From assembly GCA_019637105.1 (NCBI GenBank), contig JAHBWF010000039.1:1-52897 (forward strand): a stretch of DNA of 52,897 bases, given 5' to 3'. Shown in pieces: positions 8,838 through 16,337 of this stretch; the first letter of the stretch is position 1, and each line of letters begins with the position of its first letter. This stretch comes from Labilithrix sp. (lineage in GTDB: Bacteria; Myxococcota_A; Polyangia; Polyangiales; Polyangiaceae). The notes beneath the pieces were generated by a model. It was not told the DNA's origin. It made no database searches and was given only the letters and a program-made list of their open reading frames with translations. The position numbers and the translations under genes are program-made.

Positions 8838-10072
8838 CGACCCCGGCGGCGCGCGGCGGCGCGTCGAGGGGGCGCCGCCGGCCGCTCCTCGGGCGCCGGC
8901 GCCGCGCCCGCCGGGGCCACGAGCTCCGCCGCGCGCGGGTAGCTGCCGATGACCTTCACGAAGTCGGCGCTCTTCGAGACGGCGGCGAGCGCGCGGGCCA
9001 CGGGCGCGTCGCTGCGGTGCCCCTCGAGGTCGACGAGGAAGACGTAGTGCCACGGGCGAGTGCGGCTCGGTCGCGACTCGATGCGCGTCAGGTTCACGTC
9101 GGCGTCTTCGAGCACCGAGAGGACGCGCCGGAGGGCGCCCTTGTGGTCGGCCACGCCGAAGGCGATGGTGGTGCGGTCGCGTCCGGTCGCGGGGGCGTCG
9201 TTCTTCGCGAGGACCACGAAGCGCGTCGCGTTCTCCGCGCGATCCTGGATGTTCGCGCGCGCGATCGGCAGTCCGTGGATCTCGGCGGCGATGTCGGCCG
9301 CGATCGCCGCCGCGCGGTCGTCGCTCTTCGCCTCTCGCGCGGCCGCGGCGGTCGAGGTCGTCTGCACGACCTGGGCGCGCGGCAGGTGCTTCGCCAGCCA
9401 CGAGCGGCACTGCGCGAGCGCCTGCGGGTGCGAGTACACGGTCGCGATCTGCGCGAGCGACGTCGCGCGCGAGAGCAGGCAGTGCGCGACCGGGAGCACG
9501 TACTCCTGGCGGATCACGAGGCCGCCTTCGAGCAGCGCGTCCGAGGTCATGCTCACGGCGCCCTCGGTCGAGTTCTCGAACGGGACCACGCCGTAGGTCG
9601 CGTCCTTGCTCTCGACCGCCTCGAACACCGCCCCGATCGTCGCGCACTCGCGGTAGCGCGCCTGGAGGCCGAAGAGCCTCCGCGCCGCGAGCTGGGTGAA
9701 CGTGCCCTCCGGGCCGAGGTAGGCCACGCGGAGCGGCTGCTCCACCGAGAGGCACGCGCTCATGACCTCGCGGAAGACCGCCCGGATCGCGTCCGGCGGG
9801 AAGCGATCGCCCCCCTTGCCGACGAGGCGCTCGAGCACGCGCCGCTCCCGCTCCGGATCGTGGAAGACGGGCACCGCGGCGGCGTGCTTCTTCTCGGCGA
9901 TGTCGCGGGCCACGCCCGCGCGCCGCGCGAGGAGCTCGAGGATCCGATCGTCGAGCGCGTCGATCCGCTTGCGCGCGCCGGCGAGCCCCGGGATCGCCTT
10001 CGCCCCCGCGCGAGCGCTCTCCGCGTTCGGGCGCTCGCGCGCCGGCCTCTTCGGTCCCACTTTGCGCTTCAC
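8834..10072 (-). CDS. pheA: Bifunctional chorismate mutase/prephenate dehydratase
   Basis: Encodes 412 residues from a GTG at 10072. Domains in order: a basic N-terminal extension, chorismate mutase (about 30-110; ARKRIDALDDRILELLARRA, AEKKH), prephenate dehydratase (about 112-295; YLGPEGTFTQLAA, VPFENSTEGAVS) and a C-terminal ACT domain (about 300-375; ESRPSRTRPWHYVFLVDLEG), the phenylalanine-binding ESRP motif. It converts chorismate through prephenate to phenylpyruvate in phenylalanine biosynthesis and is probably feedback-inhibited by phenylalanine. A basic Ala/Pro/Arg-rich tail of about 35 residues is extra. It overlaps the PrsW gene downstream and is divergent, 14 bases apart, from a small membrane-protein gene. 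Confidence 0.95.
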   Translation of the reverse strand: MKRKVGPKRPARERPNAESARAGAKAIPGLAGARKRIDALDDRILELLARRAGVARDIAEKKHAAAVPVFHDPERERRVLERLVGKGGDRFPPDAIRAVFREVMSACLSVEQPLRVAYLGPEGTFTQLAARRLFGLQARYRECATIGAVFEAVESKDATYGVVPFENSTEGAVSMTSDALLEGGLVIRQEYVLPVAHCLLSRATSLAQIATVYSHPQALAQCRSWLAKHLPRAQVVQTTSTAAAAREAKSDDRAAAIAADIAAEIHGLPIARANIQDRAENATRFVVLAKNDAPATGRDRTTIAFGVADHKGALRRVLSVLEDADVNLTRIESRPSRTRPWHYVFLVDLEGHRSDAPVARALAAVSKSADFVKVIGSYPRAAELVAPAGAAPAPEERPAAPPRRAAARRRGR

Positions 10073-10086
10073 GCCTGCATCCTCGC

Positions 10087-10527
10087 ATGACTACGATGCG
10101 CCGAGCGATGCCCGAAGCCACCGTGCTCTACTCCGTGACGGCCGTGGTCGTCGCCGGCCTCGTCGTGTGGGTCGCAGCGGTCCTCAGGACCGCCAAGGAG
10201 CCGTGGGCCCGCGCCGCTCCGCCGCGGTCCGTCGCGCTCGCTCTGGAGCCGATCGCGAGCTCGGAGGAAGCTCCGCCGGCGGAGGACACGTCCGGCCCCG
10301 CGTCGGGGGACGTGCCGAGGAGCGACGCCGACTCGACCGCGCGGGCCACGCCCGTGGCGCTCGCCGCGGAGGCGAAGCCGGCGGGCGAGGACGCGGCGGC
10401 GGACCCGAGCGCCGAGGGCGCGGACGCGAGCGCCGAGGGCGCGGACCCGGTCGCCGAGGGCGCGGACGCGAGCGCCGAGGGGCCCGCCTCGGACGCCGCG
10501 AAGAGGGCGCGCGACGCCGACGCCTGA
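10087..10527 (+). CDS. Small single-TM protein with an Ala/Glu/Asp-rich repeated tail
   Basis: Encodes up to 146 residues. One transmembrane helix lies at about 14-32 (YSVTAVVVAGLVVWVAAVL). A disordered acidic tail follows, with imperfect ASAEGAD repeats between about 105 and 135, coded by near-identical 15-30 base units. No known domain is recognised. Starts at 10087, 10096 or 10108 are all possible and none has a clear ribosome site. It is divergent from pheA with only 14 bases between them, so their control regions must overlap. The repeats could expand or contract by slippage. It is probably a real membrane-anchored protein, but the composition is simple and some doubt remains. Confidence 0.5.
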   Translation: MTTMRRAMPEATVLYSVTAVVVAGLVVWVAAVLRTAKEPWARAAPPRSVALALEPIASSEEAPPAEDTSGPASGDVPRSDADSTARATPVALAAEAKPAGEDAAADPSAEGADASAEGADPVAEGADASAEGPASDAAKRARDADA

Positions 10528-10577
10528 GCGCCGTCCGGGGGCGCGGAGCCGCGGCCCTTACGCCGACCGCGGCGCGC

Positions 10578-11618
10578 TCACGGCAGCGGGTGCTTCTGGA
10601 AGAACGCCCACATCGCGTCGGTGGCGTTGATCGCCTGCGTCGTCTTCCCGAGCCCCGGGATCGGGAGCGACGTCGACGATCCCGGCCACGTGTGACCGCC
10701 GCCCGTGACGGTGCAGAGCGTGACCTCCGCGCCCGCGGCGCACTGCGCGTGCGTCATGCACTGGACGTCGCCGCTCTTGAACGACTCCGTCGCGGCGCCC
10801 GTGCAGCCGTTCCGCTCGGCCCACTTCGCGATCGTCGACGGGACGGACGGGTAGCCGCTCAACGGGTTGCCGTTGTAGGGGACGAGGGTGTCCGACGTGC
10901 CGTGGAACTGCATCACCGGCACGGGGCGGGCCGGCGCGCACGTCGAGACGCCGATCACGCCGGCGACGGGCGCGATCGCGGCGACGCGCCCGGAGAGCTC
11001 GCAGGCGAGGCGATGCGAGAGGAAGCCTCCGTTCGACAGGCCGGTCGCGAAGACGCGCTTGGGATCGACGCAGAGCTTCGTCGCGAGCTCGTCGAGGATC
11101 GCCGAGACGAACGCGACGTCGTCCACGCCCGTCGACGACGCCGTGCCGCAGCAGACGCCGCCGTTCCAGCTCTGCGCGAAGCCGGTGCCCTCGGGGTGGA
11201 CCGCGACGAAGCCGGCGGTGTCGGACTTCGTGTTCATCCCCGCGTAGGTGGCCTGCTGGTCGCCGTTGGACGTGTAGCCGTGGAAGTCGAGGACGATGGC
11301 GGTCCCCTTCGACGGATCGTACGAGGCGGGGACGTGGACGTGGACGGTCCGCTGGGCGATCGTCCAGTCGAGATCGCCGGTGAGCTTCTCCTTGCCCTGG
11401 CACGACGGCGTCGCCGGCGCGGGAGGCGCCGCGCCGTCCGCGTCGGGCGCTCCGCCGTCGGCGGCCGGAGGGGGCGCCTCGCCGTCCCCGGGCGCGGGCG
11501 CGCCGTCGGCCGGCGGAGGCGTCTCGGCCGGCGCCGCGGCGTCGTCGCTCCCGCACGACGACACGGCGGCGCCGAGCGTGAAGAGCGCGAGGATCCCGAG
11601 GCGCCGTGTCGAGCTCAC
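10578..11618 (-). CDS. PHB depolymerase/LpqC-like esterase lipoprotein
   Basis: Encodes 346 residues from a GTG at 11618, the start that leaves a complete lipoprotein signal (ILALFTLGAAVSSCGSD). A Pro/Ala/Asp-rich linker of about 60 residues precedes an alpha/beta-hydrolase of the polyhydroxybutyrate-depolymerase/feruloyl-esterase group (COG3509). The oxyanion region is LDFHGYTSNGDQQ, the nucleophile elbow is GLSNGG (Ser195), and QFHGTSDTLVPYNGN and GGGHTWPGS supply the likely Asp and His. Paired cysteines suggest export. It probably hydrolyses a polyester or an ester-linked aromatic or polysaccharide substrate at the cell surface. It stands alone, with 133 bases before the next minus-strand gene upstream. 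Confidence 0.9.
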   Translation of the reverse strand: MSSTRRLGILALFTLGAAVSSCGSDDAAAPAETPPPADGAPAPGDGEAPPPAADGGAPDADGAAPPAPATPSCQGKEKLTGDLDWTIAQRTVHVHVPASYDPSKGTAIVLDFHGYTSNGDQQATYAGMNTKSDTAGFVAVHPEGTGFAQSWNGGVCCGTASSTGVDDVAFVSAILDELATKLCVDPKRVFATGLSNGGFLSHRLACELSGRVAAIAPVAGVIGVSTCAPARPVPVMQFHGTSDTLVPYNGNPLSGYPSVPSTIAKWAERNGCTGAATESFKSGDVQCMTHAQCAAGAEVTLCTVTGGGHTWPGSSTSLPIPGLGKTTQAINATDAMWAFFQKHPLP

Positions 11619-11751
11619 GCGACCCTCGTAGCGCAGGGAGGCCCTCGCGTCACCTCCGCCGAGCGCCCCGCGCGCGATGAGCGCGGTTCGAGACGCCGCC
11701 GGCGCTGGACGGGAGCGCTCGCCCTGGAAGAGACGCGGTCGCGACGCGGCG

Positions 11752-12459
11752 TCAGGGCTCGGCGAGCTCGTCGTCGATCGCGATCTTCGACGCGCGCAGC
11801 ACGCCCCGGAGGACGTAGTCGAGGTACGTCTCGTGGCCCTCTTGCCAGAGGACGAACGGGGCGCGCGCGCGCCCGCCGTCGTCGACGCCGGCCAGGAGCT
11901 CGACGCCGCCGAGCGTCGGCAGCTCGTGCAGCGTGACGATCGGCGGGATCGCGCTCTCTTCTTCGAAGCGCGCAACCTCGAAGTCGTCGAAGGCCTGGAT
12001 CGCGCCCTTGTGCCGCTCGGCGTCGAGGTGCGCGAGCGGCAAGAGCTCCCAGCCCGCGTCGACGAGCACCGGGAACACGTCCTCCTCGCGCGACTCGTCG
12101 AACGGCGAGAGGCGCTCGTCCGGCGCGGCGCCGATCGAGGCGAGGCGCTCGCGGAGGCGGGCCTTCGCCGCGCCCCCGGCGCCGCCGCCCCAGAACGCCT
12201 CGAGCACGGCGACGAGCTCGGCGTCGGTCGCGCGCCGGTAGAGGCGCTCGTCCTTCGAGGCCGGGTCGATCGCGCCGCTTCCGAGCGCGCGCTTCGCCCA
12301 CGGCGCCGCGTCCGCGAGGGCCTCGCGCTCGCCCGCGGCCTCGACCGCGAAGGCGTGGACGAGGTGGAGGCGGCTCGCGACGTAGCGATGCTGCCCGAGC
12401 GCGCGGACGAATCGAACCAGCTCGTCCCCGCTGCGTGTGCCGATCTCGAAGCCGATCAC
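11752..12459 (-). CDS. Hypothetical cytosolic protein
   Basis: Encodes 235 residues from a GTG at 12459, preceded by GAGGAG at a good distance. There is no signal peptide or membrane segment. The protein is rich in Asp, Glu and Arg and looks like a compact mixed alpha/beta fold (LVRFVRALGQHRYVASRLH; GWELLPLAHLDAERH). I do not recognise the family. It lies 26 bases downstream of the MscS-like gene on the same strand and is probably co-transcribed with it. An open frame extends upstream into the channel gene, but the ribosome site supports the short form. Confidence 0.65.
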   Translation of the reverse strand: MIGFEIGTRSGDELVRFVRALGQHRYVASRLHLVHAFAVEAAGEREALADAAPWAKRALGSGAIDPASKDERLYRRATDAELVAVLEAFWGGGAGGAAKARLRERLASIGAAPDERLSPFDESREEDVFPVLVDAGWELLPLAHLDAERHKGAIQAFDDFEVARFEEESAIPPIVTLHELPTLGGVELLAGVDDGGRARAPFVLWQEGHETYLDYVLRGVLRASKIAIDDELAEP

Positions 12460-12485
12460 GTGGTCTCCTCGAACAGAGCGCCGGG

Positions 12486-14027
12486 TCAGATGCTGAAGAA
12501 GGAGCGGATGGCGCCGAGGATCTTGTCGCGCTCCATCGACTGGCGGGCGCGCTGAGCGTGCTCGTCGAGGCCGTCGCGCGCGGCGATCAGCTCGACGCGC
12601 CGGTTCGCGAGGCGCTCCGAGAGCTCCGTCGCGATCTCGGGCCGCGCGAGGAGGACCCGCTCGAACGTCTCCTTGTCGAGGCGGTAGCACTCGACGTCGG
12701 TCGCCGCCACGACGTCCGCGGTGCGCGACTCGCCGGTGATGAGGCCCATCTCGCCGAACACGTCGGGGGCGGTGAGCCTGCTCACCACCTTGGTCTCGGC
12801 CGGCGCGGGGCCCGCCCCGTCGGGATCCACCGTCATCCGGATCTCGACGGTGCCCGCCGTGAGGATGTAGAGCCAGTGGGCGACGGCGCCCTGCCGCGTG
12901 CAGACCTCACCCGCCGTGTAGATCACGTGGCTGAGCCCCGCCGCGAGCGTCGACACCTCCTCGTCGGTGAGCGAGCGGAACAGCGGGAGGTTCCTGAGCA
13001 CGTCGAAGCGCTCCGACACCTGGCGCTCCGCCTTGCGCTGCTGGCGCTCTTCGTTGTCGATCTGGATCCAGGTCGTCGCGGCGGGGAGGGCGAGGGGGAT
13101 GCTCGCGCGGCGGAGCGCCGTGAAGACGCGGGCGCGGACGCGCGACGCCGTCGAGTCCGTCTGGTTCATGTCGGGGAGCCAGTAGCGGACGGCGTAGCTC
13201 GCGAAGCTGTCGCCGTTGGCCTTCGCGAAGTCCATGCACACGACGTTGGGCGGCGGATCCGAAGCGACGCCCGGGATCGGCGCGGACCGGAGCGCCTCGG
13301 AGACGGTCCGGATGACCTTCGTGGGCGGGAAGCGGAAGTCGACGTTGAACCAGATCCACTGGCGCTGCGGGACGCGGCGGCCGCCCCGCTTGCCGAGGAT
13401 CATGATGTTGTTCGCGAGCAGCTGCGCGTTCGGGACGATGATCGTCGACCAGTCGCGCGTCTCGACGACGGTGTGCCGCCAGCGGATGGCGCGCACGCGC
13501 CCCTGGCGGCCGTTGTCGAGCTGGATCCAGTCGCCCTCGTGGACCGAGCCGTCGAGCTGGAGCGCGACGCCGCCGAGGATGTTGCCGAGCGTGCTCTGGA
13601 GCGAGATCGCGAGCACGGCGCTGACGACGGCGGCGGAGGCCAGCGCGCCGGTGGGGTTCAGGCCGTGGGTCGAGAGCACGCCGAGGGTCGCGGCGATGTA
13701 GCCGACGCCGACGAGCAGGTCGCTCGCGATCATCGGCAGGACCACGCCGGTGAGCGGGAGCAGGACGGAGAAGAGCGCCGTCGCCCCGAGGTTCACCATC
13801 GTGAACGCCTGGAGGAGCTGGGCGGCGACGAGGACACGCGACGCCCACACCGTCGCGCCCGAGGCGTCGAGCGCCGCGTGCGCCCCGAACGCGACGAGGT
13901 AGAGCCCGAAGAGGATCACGACGCGCCGCACGCGGAGACGGTGCGCCGTGTTGAAGCGGTTCACGAGCGCGGCGACCACGACGATCGCCGTGAAGAGCCC
14001 GAGGGCCCAGAACGCTTCGTTTCGCAT
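12486..14027 (-). CDS. MscS-family mechanosensitive channel with C-terminal cyclic-nucleotide-binding domain
   Basis: Encodes 513 residues. Four or so N-terminal helices (about 1-160) lead into the MscS pore-lining helix and beta domain (SAVLAISLQSTLGNILGGVA, DGSVHEGDWIQLDNGRQGRV, RDWSTIIVPNAQLLANNIM). An alpha/beta domain follows, then a cNMP-binding domain at about 355-480 (LPLFRSLTDEEVSTLA; FGEMGLITGESRTADVVA, the phosphate-binding cassette). MscS channels relieve turgor on hypo-osmotic shock. Fusions to this domain are known and may gate the channel by cyclic nucleotide. The cassette has ESRTADV where a canonical cassette has ExxRxAxV, so ligand binding is plausible. A conserved unknown gene follows 26 bases downstream. 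Confidence 0.92.
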   Translation of the reverse strand: MRNEAFWALGLFTAIVVVAALVNRFNTAHRLRVRRVVILFGLYLVAFGAHAALDASGATVWASRVLVAAQLLQAFTMVNLGATALFSVLLPLTGVVLPMIASDLLVGVGYIAATLGVLSTHGLNPTGALASAAVVSAVLAISLQSTLGNILGGVALQLDGSVHEGDWIQLDNGRQGRVRAIRWRHTVVETRDWSTIIVPNAQLLANNIMILGKRGGRRVPQRQWIWFNVDFRFPPTKVIRTVSEALRSAPIPGVASDPPPNVVCMDFAKANGDSFASYAVRYWLPDMNQTDSTASRVRARVFTALRRASIPLALPAATTWIQIDNEERQQRKAERQVSERFDVLRNLPLFRSLTDEEVSTLAAGLSHVIYTAGEVCTRQGAVAHWLYILTAGTVEIRMTVDPDGAGPAPAETKVVSRLTAPDVFGEMGLITGESRTADVVAATDVECYRLDKETFERVLLARPEIATELSERLANRRVELIAARDGLDEHAQRARQSMERDKILGAIRSFFSI

Positions 14028-14446
14028 CCAGAGGCATCAGGCACCAACCGGAGGAGGGGCGTCAAGGGCTCGCGTCGCGGCCCGCTCCGGCGCCCCGCGA
14101 ATCGCGGAGCTCGCCGCGCCGCACCTCCCTTCGCGGCGTCGTGGTCCTCGTTTCGTCACGACGTCCACCACGGCGTCGACGGGATCCTGACGAGCTCGAC
14201 CGCTCCGGTCCCCGTGAGGTCTCGGACCGACAGGCAGCCGCCGAGGGGCGCCACGCAGCAAGGAGCGCAGCGGCCGACCTCGACGCCTCGCTTCCGATGG
14301 GGCCGGATATAAATGTTGTAAAACGAATGGTTATGTCCGGCTCCCTCGCTCGACACAAACCCGAGAGCACGAGCGCGACGTCGTCACGCCCGAGCTTCCG
14401 GGCATCGACGATCTGCGTCGGTGCGTGAGCCGACCCTCGCGGGACC
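14028..14446. other. Spacer with an AT-rich tract, no confident gene
   Basis: This 419-base spacer lies between the MscS gene start and the SUMF1-like gene stop. It contains an unusually AT-rich tract at about 14305-14335 (around ATATAAATGTTGTAAAACGA), which could be a promoter or a scar of acquired DNA. A minus-strand frame through 14300-14425 reads like protein for about 45 residues but has no good start and dissolves into Arg/Ser-rich shadow sequence. Confidence 0.4.
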
Positions 14447-15508
14447 TCACCAAGCCGCCGCTTCGGGGGCTGTCACCGTGCGAACCAGGCGAAAACCAAG
14501 TCCGGCGCCGATCGAGTCTTTGCGGGTAAACTGAGTAGAAAGGGCCAACACTTGAAATGCGCTTCGTAGAGTCCGAGGCTCCGAATGGAAAATGCCACCT
14601 GCAAAGACCATTCGGCCGGAGAGACTCAGCGTGGCTTGAGGGTTCGTCGCCGGTCCCATGCCAGTCGTGTCATTCTCTGGCTCTGATGCCGTCATCTCGA
14701 TCACATTGCCCATGATGTCATGCAGCCCCCAACCATTCGGCCGTTTCAAGCCCACGGGGTGCGTTCCGTTGTCGGAGTTAGCGCAGTACCAAGCTGCCTC
14801 CATCAAGTGCTCGATCGCGATGCAGCTGTCCGCTGGAGGGTCGAACGGTCCCGAGTAGAAGGTGGTCGTCGTCCCGGCGCGCGTCGCGTACTCGAACTCG
14901 ACCGACGTGGGTAGACGGTATCCGTTGCATTCATAGTAAGATGTCGTCGTCTGCTTATAACCTGTACAATCGAAGTCTTCGCCCACCTTTCCAGAGCAAC
15001 CGAGTAGCTCGATGCATGGCTGACGGCCCTCCCGCCGCGATCTCTCGTTGGCGTATTCGACGGCTTCGTACCAGGTAAGTCGCGTCGCCGGGCAAGAAGG
15101 CTCGGAGCAGATTCGTGCGTCGTTCATTCCTTTCTCGGACTCGGGCGTCGGCGGTTGAATGCGATAGCCGACGGAGGACCACTCTCCATGCGTAGTCTCG
15201 TACTGCCCCATAAGAAATGGGTGGGTGAGGGTGACCTCCCGTAGCTCCTCCGAGTACCGCCCACGCCACGGCTCGTCGGGTGGCGAGCCTCGCAAGTAGC
15301 AGCCGGCAGGAATGAGGCACATTCCGTCGTGACAACGCGGCTCGACGATTGGGTGGGGACAGGTACTCACCTGCTCCGGCGCACCCGCGTCGGTTGATCC
15401 TCCCGCCGCACTTGGCGGCGCGGGAGCCGCCTTTCCGCAACCCAGCGCCATCACAAGGGCCCCGAGAAACCAGCAGCGCAGGGAACAGTCGCTACAGGTT
15501 CGTCCCAT
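14447..15508 (-). CDS. SUMF1/FGE-like lipoprotein without the catalytic cysteines
   Basis: Encodes 353 residues from the ATG at 15508, chosen because GAGG lies 9 bases upstream; a GTG at 15523 is the alternative. The lipoprotein signal is LRCWFLGALVMALGCGK. The fold is that of formylglycine-generating-enzyme-like (SUMF1) proteins: MCLIPAGCYLRGS, YRLPTSVEFEYATRAG, GWGLHDIMGNVIEMT and GLGFRLVRT. The region that holds the two active-site cysteines in true FGE reads GGIFHSEPRTLRSAF and has none, so sulfatase activation is unlikely; a binding or structural role fits better. Its start overlaps the end of the metalloprotease frame by 17 bases, so it belongs to that operon. Base composition is clearly less GC-rich than the flanks. 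Confidence 0.85.
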   Translation of the reverse strand: MGRTCSDCSLRCWFLGALVMALGCGKAAPAPPSAAGGSTDAGAPEQVSTCPHPIVEPRCHDGMCLIPAGCYLRGSPPDEPWRGRYSEELREVTLTHPFLMGQYETTHGEWSSVGYRIQPPTPESEKGMNDARICSEPSCPATRLTWYEAVEYANERSRREGRQPCIELLGCSGKVGEDFDCTGYKQTTTSYYECNGYRLPTSVEFEYATRAGTTTTFYSGPFDPPADSCIAIEHLMEAAWYCANSDNGTHPVGLKRPNGWGLHDIMGNVIEMTASEPENDTTGMGPATNPQATLSLSGRMVFAGGIFHSEPRTLRSAFQVLALSTQFTRKDSIGAGLGFRLVRTVTAPEAAAW

Positions 15509-16337
15509 TGTTGTTCGCCTCACTTATGAATCTAAGGTACTTGGCTGTGCCGGACCCCAAGTAGCTCAAGGCCCTCGTATCGATGTTCGGCCAAGTAAAG
15601 CCCCCGCTCACGTTGCCGAGGATGGCGAAGACCTCCGGCAACGCAAGATTGGCCGTGTGTACCTTCCCGTTGATCGCCCAGAGGAACGTCAGCCAGTCGT
15701 ACTCGCTCGAGCGGTTTGCGGCGGGGCAGAACTTGCGCACCCACCCGTTGGTCTGACCGTACCACGGGTCATAGGCTGGGGCCCCGGCGTTGATCGGGAC
15801 CGGAGGCGCGACGGCATAAGCAGCGACTGCCCCATTGGAGAGTCGAAAGCGCCGCACGTCCTTGTAGTAGGTGAAGCGTGCGTTCGCGTCCTTGTTGTTC
15901 ATGACGCGAGTCGCGAAGAAGTGCGCGAAGCCTTCCACCTCCGCGCTCTGAACGTTGTGGCTGGACTGAAGGCAGTGGAGCCGATTGCCGTCCTGGACAT
16001 GATCGCACGAGCAATGACCGGCTCCGGTGTCGTTGTATCCGCCGTTGGATGGGCCGCCAGACGCCGCCATCTGGACCGAGTGACCAAGCTCGTGCCCGAC
16101 GACGTAGGCGTCTTGGGTCGAATGAACCGATGTCGGTTGATAGGTGCCGTTGGGTTGGAGGGCGAGGTTCTGACCGAACCACGCGTCATTCGCGTTCGCG
16201 CACGCCTCACCGCAGAGGGGTTCCCCCGAGGACGACACGTAGTGGAACTCGGGGAAGCTGCAGCAGCCTGTCTCGGTGTGGACGTTCAGCGGAGGAGCGG
16301 CGCCGTTGCCCAAGCCGTTGTCCGACATCCTCAGCAA
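15492..16337 (-). CDS. Zinc metalloprotease catalytic part (C-terminal piece of a frameshifted gene)
   Basis: Encodes 281 residues if begun at a TTG (16337); an ATG at 16328 follows GAGG with no spacing, so neither looks like a real start. It carries a gluzincin-type site: VVGHELGHSVQ with a third-ligand EGFAHFF about 55 residues on. Many cysteines and a WYGQTNGWVRKFC segment suggest an exported enzyme. There is no signal peptide in this piece; that is supplied by the upstream frame (16207-17736), which runs naturally into this one if one base is removed or two are added near 16340. I therefore read both as one gene. GC content is lower than in neighbouring genes. Confidence 0.75.
   Translation of the reverse strand: MLRMSDNGLGNGAAPPLNVHTETGCCSFPEFHYVSSSGEPLCGEACANANDAWFGQNLALQPNGTYQPTSVHSTQDAYVVGHELGHSVQMAASGGPSNGGYNDTGAGHCSCDHVQDGNRLHCLQSSHNVQSAEVEGFAHFFATRVMNNKDANARFTYYKDVRRFRLSNGAVAAYAVAPPVPINAGAPAYDPWYGQTNGWVRKFCPAANRSSEYDWLTFLWAINGKVHTANLALPEVFAILGNVSGGFTWPNIDTRALSYLGSGTAKYLRFISEANNNGTNL

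Noticed and set aside
8838-10121. Upstream extension of the PrsW frame through the pheA region
   Set aside because: The extension is Arg/Gly-rich shadow of pheA; the ATG at 8837 with a signal peptide is the natural start.
14062-14370. Minus-strand frame in the spacer after the MscS gene
   Set aside because: A short protein-like part exists, but there is no proper start and the rest is Ser/Arg-rich shadow sequence.
15492-16337. The HELGH frame as an independent gene
   Set aside because: There is no signal peptide and no spaced ribosome site, and it continues smoothly from the upstream lipoprotein frame, so a frameshift explains it better.
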